DNA of 64,000 nucleotides from Tropicimonas sp. IMCC34043 (lineage in GTDB: Bacteria > Pseudomonadota > Alphaproteobacteria > Rhodobacterales > Rhodobacteraceae): positions 124,001 through 188,000 of the forward strand of contig NZ_QMEK01000005.1 in the NCBI RefSeq assembly GCF_003390845.1, read 5' to 3'. How positions within the stretch are numbered: the stretch's first letter is position 1; each line of letters begins with the position of its first letter. Position numbers and translations under genes: made by a program. Positions 36,852-45,556 of this stretch are shown piece after piece. Below the pieces are notes generated by a model. The model saw only the letters and a list, made by a program, of their open reading frames with translations. It was not told where the DNA came from and did no database searches.

Positions 36852-38654
36852 TCAGCTCTTGTGGTGGCTTTCCTGCAGACCGTAAACCGGGGTCGGAAGG
36901 CCTTCGGCCCGGGCCTTCAGTTGCAGCGCCAGATAGCGCGAGTAGTGGCGCGACTGGTGCAGGTTGCCGCCGTGGAACCACAGCGCCTCCTGCTGGGTCG
37001 GCTTCCACATGTTGCGCTGCTCGCCCTCCCAGGGACCCGGATCCTTGGCGGTGTCGGACCCGAGGCCCCAGCACTTGCCGACCTTGTCCGCAACCTCCTG
37101 GCTGATCAGGTCCGCCGCCCAGCCGTTCATCGAGCCATAGCCCGTGGCATAGACCACCAGATCGGCGGGCAGTTCGGTGCCGTCGCTCAGCACCACCGAA
37201 TGCTCGGTCAGGTGATCGACGCCCGCGCCGGACTTCAGCTTGATCTTGCCGTCGATGACAAGCTGGCAGGCGCCCACGTCGATGTAATAGCCCGAGCCGC
37301 GGCGCAGGTATTTCATGAACAATCCCGACTCGTCGTCGCCGAAGTCGAGCATGAACCCGGCCTTTTCGAGCGCGGCATAGAAGTCGGCATCGCGCTTCTT
37401 GATCTCGTCATATTGCGGCACGTGGAAGTCGGCCATGATCTTGTAGGGGATCGAGGCGAAGATCATGTCGGCCTTGTCGGTGGAAATGCCGTTGGCGACC
37501 GCCTGTTCCGAATAGAGCCCGCCAAGGCAGACCTCCATCAGGCTGTCCGACTTGACGATATGGGTCGAGGACCGCTGCACCATCGTCACGTCGGCGCCGT
37601 TTTCCCAAAGCGCGGCACAGATGTCGTGGGCCGAGTTGTTCGAGCCGATCACCACCACCTTCTTGCCCTTGTAGGCGTCGGGGCCGGGATGCTGGCTCGA
37701 ATGCTGCTGTTCGCCCTTGAACACCGACTGACCGGGGAAGCTCGGGATGCTGGGCTTGCCCGACATGCCGGTCGCGAGAACCAGCTGTTTCGGACGCAGC
37801 GTGACCTCCTTGCCATCGCGTTCGACCACCACGGTCCATTCGCCCTTGGCCTCGTCATAGCTTGCCGATTTCGCGAGGGTCGAGGACCAGTACGTCAGCT
37901 CCATCACCTTCGTGTACATCTCCAGCCAGTCGCCGACCTTGTCCTTGGGCGTGAACACCGGCCAGGTGTCGGGGAAGGGGATATAGGGCAGGTGGTCGTA
38001 CCAGACCGGATCGTGCAGGCAGAGCGACTTGTAGCGGCTGCGCCACTGGTCGCCGGGGCGGGCATGCTTGTCGATGATGATGGTCGAGACGCCAAGCTGC
38101 CGCAGCCGGGCGCCGAGCGCGATGCCGCCCTGGCCGCCGCCGACGATCAGCACATAGGGCTGGTCCTCATAGCCGAGCCTGCGCGCCTCGTCCTCGCGTT
38201 TTTCCTTCCAGCTCTTGCGGGTCGGGTCCGATCCGTGTTCGGCGCCCATCGGCCGGCGGAACCTGCGCGGCTCTTCATGGCCTTTCAACTCGTGCAGCGT
38301 GGTCAGCAGGGTCCAGATCTTTCCCTCCTTCATCCGGACATAGCCGACACCGCGGCCGTGTTCGGTCTCAAGGGTCAGCCAGCCTTCGGTCACGCCACCG
38401 GCCGAGGTCACCACCTCGCTCGGATCGAGCGTCAGGCTTTCTGGCCTGATCCGGGCCAGCTGGGAGGCTGCCATGTCACGGATCTCGCCCTTGCCCTCGC
38501 AGGTCTTGAGATTCCAGGTAAAGGCCGCGAGGTCGCGCCAGAAGCCGGTTTCCAGAAACAGGTCCGCGACGGCATCGGGATCCTGCGCCACCAGGGCGCG
38601 TTCCAGATCCGCAACCAGCGGTTCGAGGTCGCTTTGCGGGCTATTGTCGAGCAT
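36852..38654 (-). CDS. Flavin monooxygenase with N-terminal NTF2-like part
   Basis: FAD/NAD(P)H-dependent oxidoreductase of 600 residues. Residues 1-130 resemble a SnoaL/NTF2-like domain (EPLVADLERALVAQDPDAVADLF ending near WTLLTTLHELKGHE). The FAD motif is GGGQGG (172-177), the FMO/BVMO-type fingerprint is around FKGEQQHSSQHPG (312 onward), and the NADPH motif is GSNNSA (337-342). ATG 38654 has AGGAGGC upstream; a longer frame to 38990 would run over the dehydrogenase gene. It lies 14 bases after the alcohol dehydrogenase gene, so the two form an operon. A secondary alcohol to ketone to ester or hydroxylated product route is plausible inference. Confidence 0.88.
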   Translation of the reverse strand: MLDNSPQSDLEPLVADLERALVAQDPDAVADLFLETGFWRDLAAFTWNLKTCEGKGEIRDMAASQLARIRPESLTLDPSEVVTSAGGVTEGWLTLETEHGRGVGYVRMKEGKIWTLLTTLHELKGHEEPRRFRRPMGAEHGSDPTRKSWKEKREDEARRLGYEDQPYVLIVGGGQGGIALGARLRQLGVSTIIIDKHARPGDQWRSRYKSLCLHDPVWYDHLPYIPFPDTWPVFTPKDKVGDWLEMYTKVMELTYWSSTLAKSASYDEAKGEWTVVVERDGKEVTLRPKQLVLATGMSGKPSIPSFPGQSVFKGEQQHSSQHPGPDAYKGKKVVVIGSNNSAHDICAALWENGADVTMVQRSSTHIVKSDSLMEVCLGGLYSEQAVANGISTDKADMIFASIPYKIMADFHVPQYDEIKKRDADFYAALEKAGFMLDFGDDESGLFMKYLRRGSGYYIDVGACQLVIDGKIKLKSGAGVDHLTEHSVVLSDGTELPADLVVYATGYGSMNGWAADLISQEVADKVGKCWGLGSDTAKDPGPWEGEQRNMWKPTQQEALWFHGGNLHQSRHYSRYLALQLKARAEGLPTPVYGLQESHHKS

Positions 38655-38668
38655 GTGTCTGCCTCCTC

Positions 38669-39739
38669 TCAGGTCAGGTCGATCAGGATTTTCAGGTGGG
38701 TGCCGGCGGGGTCGAGCAGGACGTCGAAGCCTTCGGCCACGGCGTCCTTCAGCCGGATCTTCTTGGTGACCACCTTGCTGGCGGGGATCGCACCCGAGGC
38801 GATCAGGTCGATCACCCGCGGCCAGAGGTGGGTCGGATAGGCCCAGGAGCCGCGGATATCGACGTCCTTGAAGGTGACGTCGAACCAGTTCAGCCCGCTC
38901 AGGCCGGGATGCAGGCCGACCTGTACGATCACGCCCTGCTTGCGCACGGCATCGAGACAGGATTGCAGCGCCTTCTCGTTGCCGACGCATTCCAGCGTCA
39001 CATCGCAGCCTGCGTTGCCTTCGGTCGCTTCGCGGATGCGCGCGCCGATGTCGTCGCGGGTCGGGTTGAGCGTGACGACGCCCGGCAGGATTTTTTGCGC
39101 CAGCGCCAGCCTTGTGTCGTTCAGGTCCGACACGAACAGCCTTGTCGCGCCAAAGGCCTTCGCGGTCAGCAAGGTCAGCATTCCGATCGGCCCTGCGCCG
39201 GCCACCAGCACCGAACTGCCGGCTGCGACCCCGCCACGGTCGCAGGCATAGACCGCGACCGCCGTCGGTTCGACCAGCGCGGCCTCCTCGTCGCTCATCG
39301 CATCGGGGATCCTGACCACATTGTAGTCGTTCAGAAGGGCCGCCTCGGCCATGCCGCCCGACAGCCAGCTGAGCCCCGCAAGCGCCAGATCGGGGCTGAG
39401 GTGGAACAGCCCGCGGTCGGCGAAATAATCGCCCTTGCGTGGCATGATCAGCGGCTGGACCGAGACCCGGTCGCCCGGGGCGACATGGGTCACGCCCGCG
39501 CCCACCGCCTGAACCACACCGCCGAATTCATGGCCCAGAACCTGCGGCCCGGCCGCGCCGGTGAAGGGGTGCGGCTCGACCGGAATGAAGATCGGGCCAT
39601 AGGCATATTCGTGCAGATCGGTGCCGCAGATCCCGACGAAGGTGTTGCGAATCGCCACCTGCCCCGGGCCCGGCACGGGCACCGCGTAGACATCCTCGAT
39701 CCTCAGATCCTTCGCCGCGTGAAACCGCAAGGCTTTCAT
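38669..39739 (-). CDS. Zinc-dependent alcohol dehydrogenase (2,3-butanediol dehydrogenase-like)
   Basis: Medium-chain dehydrogenase of 356 residues. It has the catalytic zinc site GICGTDLHEY, GHEFGGVV and the later VEPTAVAVY, a cofactor loop AGAGPIGML, and resembles butanediol/sorbitol-type enzymes. The usual four-Cys structural-zinc loop (three CxxC-spaced Cys) is not evident; the region reads PRKGDYFADRGLFH. ATG 39739 is preceded by GGAGGAAATC. It is first gene of an operon with the flavin monooxygenase and diverges from an AcoR-like regulator, a common setting for acetoin/diol or ketone catabolism. Confidence 0.9.
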   Translation of the reverse strand: MKALRFHAAKDLRIEDVYAVPVPGPGQVAIRNTFVGICGTDLHEYAYGPIFIPVEPHPFTGAAGPQVLGHEFGGVVQAVGAGVTHVAPGDRVSVQPLIMPRKGDYFADRGLFHLSPDLALAGLSWLSGGMAEAALLNDYNVVRIPDAMSDEEAALVEPTAVAVYACDRGGVAAGSSVLVAGAGPIGMLTLLTAKAFGATRLFVSDLNDTRLALAQKILPGVVTLNPTRDDIGARIREATEGNAGCDVTLECVGNEKALQSCLDAVRKQGVIVQVGLHPGLSGLNWFDVTFKDVDIRGSWAYPTHLWPRVIDLIASGAIPASKVVTKKIRLKDAVAEGFDVLLDPAGTHLKILIDLT

Positions 39740-39842
39740 GATTTCCTCCATTCCCCTAGTGGCCAGAACCTCGCGTCCTGTGGGGCGGGGCCAAAGGCAA
39801 ATTCGCGAGGTCCGCGATTTCAATGACTTGGCGGGGCCTGGG

Positions 39843-39914
39843 TGTTGCACCTGTTGCGTCGACTGTCGCACCGGCTGTTGCGGGCGGGGCGCCCGCTCTG
39901 CGACCAAAGTCGCA
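39843..39914. promoter_or_regulatory. TGTYGCR repeats and inverted repeat between bdh-like and acoR-like genes
   Basis: TGTTGCA (39843-39849), TGTTGCG (39852-39858), TGTCGCA (39864-39870) and TGTTGCG (39876-39882) are direct repeats spaced 9, 12 and 12 bases. They are followed by a perfect inverted repeat TGCGAC-CAAA-GTCGCA (39899-39914). They sit in the shared regulatory region and are candidate binding sites for the AcoR-like protein. Confidence 0.55.
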
Positions 39915-40006
39915 GACTGCAAGGATTGGGAGGTTTGGCCGACTTGGTGCTAGAATCGGGCCAGCGCCGGAAACACGCCAAGAACAGCCGGTGCAGGGAG
40001 GACACC

Positions 40007-41863
40007 ATGACCAGCCATCTTGCCCATGTGCGCGAGATCGAGGCCGTCTGCGACGGACGCAACCTGCGCCGCGATCCCGTGGTCGTCGAAAGCTGGCAAC
40101 GCTGCGTCGCCCGCCATCGGCTCGATCCGGCCAAACAGGGCGAGGCCTATATCGTCCCCGAGACCCGCCTGCGCGAGCATCGCCAGCAATCCGAGGACCT
40201 GATCCGCATCGCGCGCTCGGGCATCGAACGGCTTTATGCACTGCTCGCGGGGCAGAACTATGTGCTGCTGCTGGCGGATCATCATGGGGTGACGGTCGAA
40301 TATCTGGGGGACGAGCTGCAAAAGGCCGAACTGCGTCAAAGCGGCCTCTATCTGGGCTCGGAATGGTCCGAGGCGCGGGCGGGGACCTGTGCGCTTGGCG
40401 CCTGCATTGAATCGGGCGAGGCGCTGGTGATCCATCAGGACGATCATTTCGACGCCGCCCATACCGGGTTGTCCTGCACCGCCGCGCCGATCCGCGACAG
40501 CCGGGGGCGGCTGCGGGCGGTGCTCGATGTGTCGCTTCTGACCTCGCCAAAGCCCAAGACCAGCCAGCATCTGGCACTGAACCTCGTGCGGTCGGCGGCG
40601 CGCCGGATCGAGCTGGCCAATCTCATGGCGCAATCGCGCAACGACTGGGTGCTGCGGCTGGCCTCGTCGCCCGAGTTCCTCGATGTCGATCCCGAGGCGG
40701 CGCTGGCCTTCGATGCGGCGGGGCGGATCACCGGGCTGACCGATGCGGCGGCGCGTATCCTGTGCGCGGCCGACGGTCTGGCCGCCGGGCAGGCCGAGGC
40801 GCTGATCGACCGGCCGGTGACGGATTTCTTCGAACTTGCGCTTGGTGATCTCGATCAGTTGACCCGCGCCCGGCCACCGCAGGACCGGCTGATCCGTGCC
40901 CGCGACGGCCAGGCGATGTTCGCCCACGCGATAGAGCCTCAGCCGCAGCGCCCGGCCCGTTCCTTGCGCAGCACCGGCATGCCGACCCCGCTTGGCCGGC
41001 TTGCCGGGCACGATCCGGTCATGTCCGACCTGCTGGAGCGTGCGGCGCGGCTGGCGCCTTCTGGCTGCCCGATCCTTCTGGCGGGCGAGACCGGCACCGG
41101 GAAGGAAACGCTGGCGCGGGCGATCCACGAGGTCAGCGGCCGCCGAGGGCGGCTGGTGATCCTCGACTGCGCCGATCTTCCCGACGAGCGGATCGAGGAA
41201 ACCCTGTTCGGCCGTGTCGGTCGGACAGGGCGCAGCACCGGGATGCTGGCGGCGGCCGACGGCGGCACCTTGCTGCTGGACGAGGTGGCGGAACTGCCGC
41301 TGCGCGTGCAGTCGCGGCTGCTGCGGTTGCTGGCCGAGGGCAGCTTCGTGCCACTTGGCGGGGCCGTGCCCGTGGTGATCGACATCCGGGTCATCGCAAC
41401 GACCCAGCATGCGCTGTCCGAACGGGTCGCCGCGGGGGCGTTCCGCAAGGATCTGTTCTATCGGCTCGGGGCCGCTGTGCTGAGCTTGCCGGCGCTGCGG
41501 GAGCGTCGCGACCTTGGCTGGCTGCTGCAACAGATCCTCGCGCGCCATCCCGGCGCCGAGGTGACCGACGAGGCGCGGCAACTGCTCTGTGCCCACGACT
41601 GGCCGGGAAATATCCGCGAGCTTGGACACGTTCTGGCCGCCGCCGCGGCCCTTGCCGGGAACCGGCCGATAGCGCCACGTCACCTGCCGGGGAATCTCGA
41701 CGGCCAGGCACGGCTCCTCGGGGCGGTTGACACCCCGACCGTGGCGCAACCGATCGAGGCGGTGCTGGCGGCCTGCAACGGCAATGTCTCGGCTGCGGCG
41801 CGGGCGCTTGGCGTCAACCGCTCGACAATCTATCGCCGGATGCGGCCGCAACGCCCGGACTGA
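40007..41863 (+). CDS. AcoR-like regulator lacking the GAFTGA motif
   Basis: This 618-residue protein has an N-terminal GAF-type sensory part (about 60-200), a PAS-like middle, an AAA+ domain (about 325-545) and a Fis-type helix-turn-helix at the end (NVSAAARALGVNRSTIYRRM). Walker A GETGTGKET and Walker B GGTLLLDEV are intact. Between LFG and DGGTLLLDE, where sigma-54 activators carry GAFTGA, the sequence is RVGRTGRSTGMLAAA. Without that loop it should not remodel sigma-54 polymerase, so it may work with another sigma factor or as a repressor. AGGGAGGAC precedes ATG 40007. It diverges from the dehydrogenase-monooxygenase operon. Confidence 0.88.
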   Translation: MTSHLAHVREIEAVCDGRNLRRDPVVVESWQRCVARHRLDPAKQGEAYIVPETRLREHRQQSEDLIRIARSGIERLYALLAGQNYVLLLADHHGVTVEYLGDELQKAELRQSGLYLGSEWSEARAGTCALGACIESGEALVIHQDDHFDAAHTGLSCTAAPIRDSRGRLRAVLDVSLLTSPKPKTSQHLALNLVRSAARRIELANLMAQSRNDWVLRLASSPEFLDVDPEAALAFDAAGRITGLTDAAARILCAADGLAAGQAEALIDRPVTDFFELALGDLDQLTRARPPQDRLIRARDGQAMFAHAIEPQPQRPARSLRSTGMPTPLGRLAGHDPVMSDLLERAARLAPSGCPILLAGETGTGKETLARAIHEVSGRRGRLVILDCADLPDERIEETLFGRVGRTGRSTGMLAAADGGTLLLDEVAELPLRVQSRLLRLLAEGSFVPLGGAVPVVIDIRVIATTQHALSERVAAGAFRKDLFYRLGAAVLSLPALRERRDLGWLLQQILARHPGAEVTDEARQLLCAHDWPGNIRELGHVLAAAAALAGNRPIAPRHLPGNLDGQARLLGAVDTPTVAQPIEAVLAACNGNVSAAARALGVNRSTIYRRMRPQRPD

Positions 41864-42027
41864 GGCGGGCAGCGACCGGGCGGACGCGACGCCGGAGGCA
41901 CGCGGCCTGAACGCCCTTTGTGGCGCCAAGCACGCAATTGGCCATGGACATGTGTCGGGGTTTCGGCTAGGGGGTCGGATCCCTGCGCCCGCCTGCTGCC
42001 GCGCCGACCCGATGGACACCCCTTCTA

Positions 42028-44346
42028 ATGATCACGACCCTTTCCGATGCCCTCGCCGAGCGCGGGTTCGACACCCTGACCGACGTTCAGACGGCCGTCA
42101 CCGCGCCAGAACTGGCAGACGCCGACCTTCTGGTCTCGGCCCAGACCGGATCGGGCAAGACGGTGGGCTTCGGCCTTGCCATCGCGCAGACGCTTCTCGG
42201 CGAGGCCGAGCGGTTCGGCCCGCCTGCCGCGCCGCTGGCGCTGATCGTGGCGCCGACCCGCGAACTTGCACAACAGGTCCAGCGCGAGATCGCCTGGCTC
42301 TATGGCAAGGCCGGGGCGCGCGTCGTCTCGTGCATCGGCGGGATGGATGCCCGCGACGAACGCCGGGCGCTGGAGCGTGGTGCCCACATCGTCGTCGGCA
42401 CCCCGGGCCGGCTGCGTGACCACATCACGCGGGGCGCGCTCGATCTGGCTGACATCCGCGCCGTGGTGCTGGACGAGGCCGACGAGATGCTGGACCTCGG
42501 CTTCCGCGAGGATCTGGAATTCATGCTGGCCGAGGCGCCCGAGGGGCGTCGCACGCTGCTGTTCTCGGCCACGGTTCCGGCAGCAATCGCCGCCCTTGCC
42601 AAGACCTATCAGCGCAATGCGGTGCGGGTAACGACGCTGACCGGCGTCGCCCAGCATGCCGACATCGCCTATCAGGTGGTGCAGGTCGCGCCGGCCGATG
42701 CCGAACATGCCATCATCAACCTGCTTCGCTATCACGATGCCCCTGCGGCGCTTGTGTTTGCCAATACGCGGGCGGCGGTCAGCCGGCTGACCGCGCGGTT
42801 CGCCAACCGCGGGCTGTCGGTCGTCAGCCTGTCGGGCGAGCTCAGTCAGGAAGAACGCAGCCACGCCCTGCAGGCGCTGCGCGACGGTCGGGCGCGGGTC
42901 TGCGTCGCGACCGATGTCGCCGCCCGCGGCATCGACCTGCCGAACCTCGAACTAGTGATCCACGCCGACCTGCCGACGAATACCGAGGGTCTGTTGCACC
43001 GCTCGGGCCGTACCGGGCGGGCCGGGCGCAAGGGGATCTCGGCCCTGATCGTGCCGGACAAGATCACCAACAAGGCGTCGCGGCTGCTGAAATGGGCCAA
43101 GATCGAGGCCGAATGGATCTCCGCCCCCAGTGCCGAGGAAATCCTTGCGCGCGACGAGGAACGCCTGCTGGCCGATCCCGCCTGGGAAATGGAGCTGACC
43201 GGCAGCGAGGCGGGTTTCGCTGCGACGCTGATGGCGCGCTACACGCCCGAACAGATTGCGGCGGCCTGCCTCAGGCTGCATCGCGCCCACCTCTCCGCCC
43301 CCGAAGAGCTGAATACCCGCGAGGCCCGCGCCCCGCGCGAGGAACGTGCGGCCTTCGGGCCCTCGGCCTGGGTTGCGCTGTCGGTCGGACGCGACAAGGG
43401 GGCCGAGGCGCGCTGGCTGTTGCCGCTGCTGTGCCGCACCGCGAACCTCGAGAAGGCGCAGATCGGCAAGATCCGGGTTCTGGACGATGAAACCTATGTC
43501 GAGATCACCGAGGCATCGTTGCCGGGCGTGATCGAGACTGTGGGCGACGGCGGCGTGCTCGAGGAAGATGTCCATCTTCGCGTGACCAGCGCCGATGCGC
43601 TGCCTGACGCGGTGCTGCAGTCGCGTCCCGAGCGGCCGCAGTCGCGCGGACCCCGCCCCGAGCGGCCGGCGCGCACGCCGCGCCACGACACTGCGGCACC
43701 GGATGCGCCACGGGCGGAACGGCCGGCTTCGAGCGATGCTCCGCGCCCCGAGCGTCCCGCGCCGCGCGCTCCCCGGCCGGAACGGCCGTATGACAAGGGT
43801 CCACGGCCCGAGCGGTCGGCTGACAAGGGTCCGCGAACCGAGCGGCCCTATGACAAGGCTTCGCGGCCCGAACGCTCCTTTGATAAAGGCCCGCGAACCG
43901 AGCGGCCGTACGACAAGGGTCCGCGGTCCGACCGGCCCTATGACAAAGGCCCGCGCCCCGAACGGCCCGCCAGCAAGGGTCCGCGACCGGAGTTCAAGCG
44001 CCCGGCCCGCAGCGAGGCCGCGGGTCACGAGGGGCCAAGGTCGTCCGCCACGGGCGCCGAAGGCCGGCCCGACAAGCCGACCCGCAAACCCTTCAAGACG
44101 CAGGGGAGCGATGCGCCCCGCAAGCCATTTGGCAAGCCGCGCCGGGACGATGGGGACGACCGGACGGCCAAGCCACGCGCCCACGGCTTCGCCAAGCCGG
44201 CGAAGCCCGGCAAGAGCCACCCGTTTGCAGCCGACACCTCGAAGCGGCTGGCAGCCCCGGACAGCAAGAAGGGCCCCGGCAAGGCCAAGCCCAGATCGAA
44301 GCCGAACCGCACCGGCGGCGACGCGCCGCCCCGCCGCAAGGTCTGA
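42028..44346 (+). CDS. DEAD-box RNA helicase with C-terminal repeat tail
   Basis: ATP-dependent RNA helicase of 772 residues. Core motifs are AQTGSGKT (motif I), PTRELA, TPGR, DEAD, SAT and HRSGRTGRAGR (motif VI). After the core a DbpA-type RNA-binding domain (about 450-525, WVALSVGRDKGAEARWLLPLL ... KIRVLDDETYVEI) suggests binding of structured RNA, as in ribosome assembly or cold adaptation. The last 240 residues are disordered, basic and repetitive, with seven decapeptide units (G-P-R-P-E-R-P-Y-D-K) followed by Lys/Pro/Arg-rich sequence. A tail of this kind often increases RNA affinity or drives condensation; that is family-level inference. Confidence 0.93.
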   Translation: MITTLSDALAERGFDTLTDVQTAVTAPELADADLLVSAQTGSGKTVGFGLAIAQTLLGEAERFGPPAAPLALIVAPTRELAQQVQREIAWLYGKAGARVVSCIGGMDARDERRALERGAHIVVGTPGRLRDHITRGALDLADIRAVVLDEADEMLDLGFREDLEFMLAEAPEGRRTLLFSATVPAAIAALAKTYQRNAVRVTTLTGVAQHADIAYQVVQVAPADAEHAIINLLRYHDAPAALVFANTRAAVSRLTARFANRGLSVVSLSGELSQEERSHALQALRDGRARVCVATDVAARGIDLPNLELVIHADLPTNTEGLLHRSGRTGRAGRKGISALIVPDKITNKASRLLKWAKIEAEWISAPSAEEILARDEERLLADPAWEMELTGSEAGFAATLMARYTPEQIAAACLRLHRAHLSAPEELNTREARAPREERAAFGPSAWVALSVGRDKGAEARWLLPLLCRTANLEKAQIGKIRVLDDETYVEITEASLPGVIETVGDGGVLEEDVHLRVTSADALPDAVLQSRPERPQSRGPRPERPARTPRHDTAAPDAPRAERPASSDAPRPERPAPRAPRPERPYDKGPRPERSADKGPRTERPYDKASRPERSFDKGPRTERPYDKGPRSDRPYDKGPRPERPASKGPRPEFKRPARSEAAGHEGPRSSATGAEGRPDKPTRKPFKTQGSDAPRKPFGKPRRDDGDDRTAKPRAHGFAKPAKPGKSHPFAADTSKRLAAPDSKKGPGKAKPRSKPNRTGGDAPPRRKV
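43768..43977 (+). repeat. Seven 30-bp tandem repeats in the helicase gene
   Basis: In-frame units encode APRPERPYDK, GPRPERSADK, GPRTERPYDK, ASRPERSFDK, GPRTERPYDK, GPRSDRPYDK and GPRPERPASK. Looser related units lie on both sides. Copy number is likely to vary between strains by slippage or recombination. Confidence 0.85.
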
Positions 44347-44378
44347 CCGGTCGGGCCGGACGCACTTGAAAATTCCTG

Positions 44379-44411
44379 CGTCACGTGTCACATATATCGC
44401 GACACGTGACG
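44379..44411. promoter_or_regulatory. Operator of the Xre-RES toxin-antitoxin operon
   Basis: Perfect 11-bp arms CGTCACGTGTC (44379-44389) and GACACGTGACG (44401-44411) flank an 11-bp A+T-richer spacer. The site ends 15 bases before the antitoxin start and probably overlaps the promoter. Arm centres are 22 bp apart, two helical turns, suiting two dimers on one face. Confidence 0.7.
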
Positions 44412-44426
44412 GAAGGAATGGGTGCG

Positions 44427-44897
44427 ATGGACGGAACGGCTCAGGTTGAAAGCGATGTGTCCCGTGCATACGATCTGCTCGGGGGGGAACAGACGATCCG
44501 GCCTCCGATCCGGAATGCGCTCGATGCCCATGATCTTCTGGTAAAGGGCCTGCCCTCGGCGTCTCTGCTGCATCTTGTGAACGCGGTCGCTTTCCTCGAA
44601 CGGGACGATGCGCTGATGAAAGCCATCGGCATCAGCGTCAGGACCTTGCAGCGACGCAAGACCGACAAGAAGGCGACGCTTCTGACCGGCGAGCAAAGCA
44701 ACCGGACCTGGCGGTTTGCCGAGATCCTTGGCCACGCAATCGAGGTCATGGGATCGAAGGCCGAGGCCGAGGCCTGGATGAACCGTCCGGCGATCGGGCT
44801 GGAAAACCGCAAGCCTGTGGATTTGCTGGCAACCTCTGCAGGGGCCGAGGCGGTCGACGAATATCTGACGCGGATCGAATACGGGGTCTATGCGTGA
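44427..44897 (+). CDS. Xre/MbcA/ParS-type antitoxin
   Basis: Antitoxin of a Xre-RES pair, about 156 residues. The helix-turn-helix region includes LMKAIGISVRTLQRRK, and the C-terminal DUF2384-type toxin-binding domain includes GSKAEAEAWMNRPAIGLENRKPVDLL. ATG 44427 is chosen because GGAAGGA lies at good distance; ATG 44418 and GTG 44385 lie in or against the operator. The stop overlaps the toxin GTG start (GTGA), giving coupled synthesis with antitoxin first. It should repress its own promoter through the palindrome at 44379-44411. Confidence 0.9.
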   Translation: MDGTAQVESDVSRAYDLLGGEQTIRPPIRNALDAHDLLVKGLPSASLLHLVNAVAFLERDDALMKAIGISVRTLQRRKTDKKATLLTGEQSNRTWRFAEILGHAIEVMGSKAEAEAWMNRPAIGLENRKPVDLLATSAGAEAVDEYLTRIEYGVYA

Positions 44898-45394
44898 CCC
44901 CACTGCCGCCGCCGCTCGGCTCTGGCGAGGTTCGCTTCTGGCGCATCGACCAGGAACGGCATTACAAGACCTGGGCGACGGGCGAGGGGGCTTTCCGGGT
45001 CGGTGGGCGTTGGAACTCCCGGGGCGTTCGTGCCGTCTATGCCAGCCTCGATCCGGCGACGGCCTGCCTTGAGGTCGCGGTCCACAAAGGGTTTCAGGTT
45101 CTCGACACGGCGCCGCATTACCTGACCTCGGCGCGTATCCTCGACCCGTCGCAGATCCATGTCGTCCGTCCGGATGACGTTCCGAACCCGAACTGGCTGT
45201 CGCCGGCAACGCCGGGCAAGAACCAGCAGGAGCACGGAAACGGGCTTTTGCAGAGGCATCTCTTTGTCCTGATCCCGTCCGCGGTGTCCCGGCACAGCTG
45301 GAACCTGATCTTCGATGCGGATCGGGTCGCGGGCCGCTACGATGACGTGACGCAAGAGCGGTTTGCGCTCGATCCGCGTCTCCAGGCGTCTTGA
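44894..45394 (+). CDS. RES-domain toxin (NAD+-degrading)
   Basis: RES-domain toxins of known examples deplete cellular NAD+ by phosphorolysis or hydrolysis. The 166-residue protein shows the family's key residues: Arg in VRFWRI and GRWNSRG, Glu in ACLEVAVH, and the Ser in LIPSAVSRHSWNL. The conserved AVYASLDPATA lies between. GTG 44894 overlaps the antitoxin stop. A role in stabilising the replicon, or in phage defence, is inferred from its presence on an extrachromosomal element. Confidence 0.9.
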   Translation: MTPLPPPLGSGEVRFWRIDQERHYKTWATGEGAFRVGGRWNSRGVRAVYASLDPATACLEVAVHKGFQVLDTAPHYLTSARILDPSQIHVVRPDDVPNPNWLSPATPGKNQQEHGNGLLQRHLFVLIPSAVSRHSWNLIFDADRVAGRYDDVTQERFALDPRLQAS

Positions 45395-45556
45395 CCGGCC
45401 CCCCCTCAAGATCCCTCGGTCTGATGGAGAGTCTGCTCAGTCCTGACATGCGGCCCCGGCCGATCCGTCGCGGAAGCGGCCTTCGAAGGCACCAAGCCCT
45501 GCGACGTGCTACATCGGGCCAAAGCCCGGGCCGGAGCGGTCCGGCCGGCGTCGATC

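Noticed and set aside
39740-39842. Sigma-54 (-24/-12) promoter before the bdh-like gene
   Set aside because: No GG-N10-GC element of acceptable quality was found on the minus strand, and the regulator lacks GAFTGA.
43768-43977. Regular 30-bp repeats considered as a CRISPR array
   Set aside because: The repeats are contiguous with no spacers, are in frame, and encode a protein tail.
42952-44469. Long open frame antisense to the helicase gene
   Set aside because: The repeated and GC-rich helicase tail leaves the complement open; the helicase motifs are on the plus strand.
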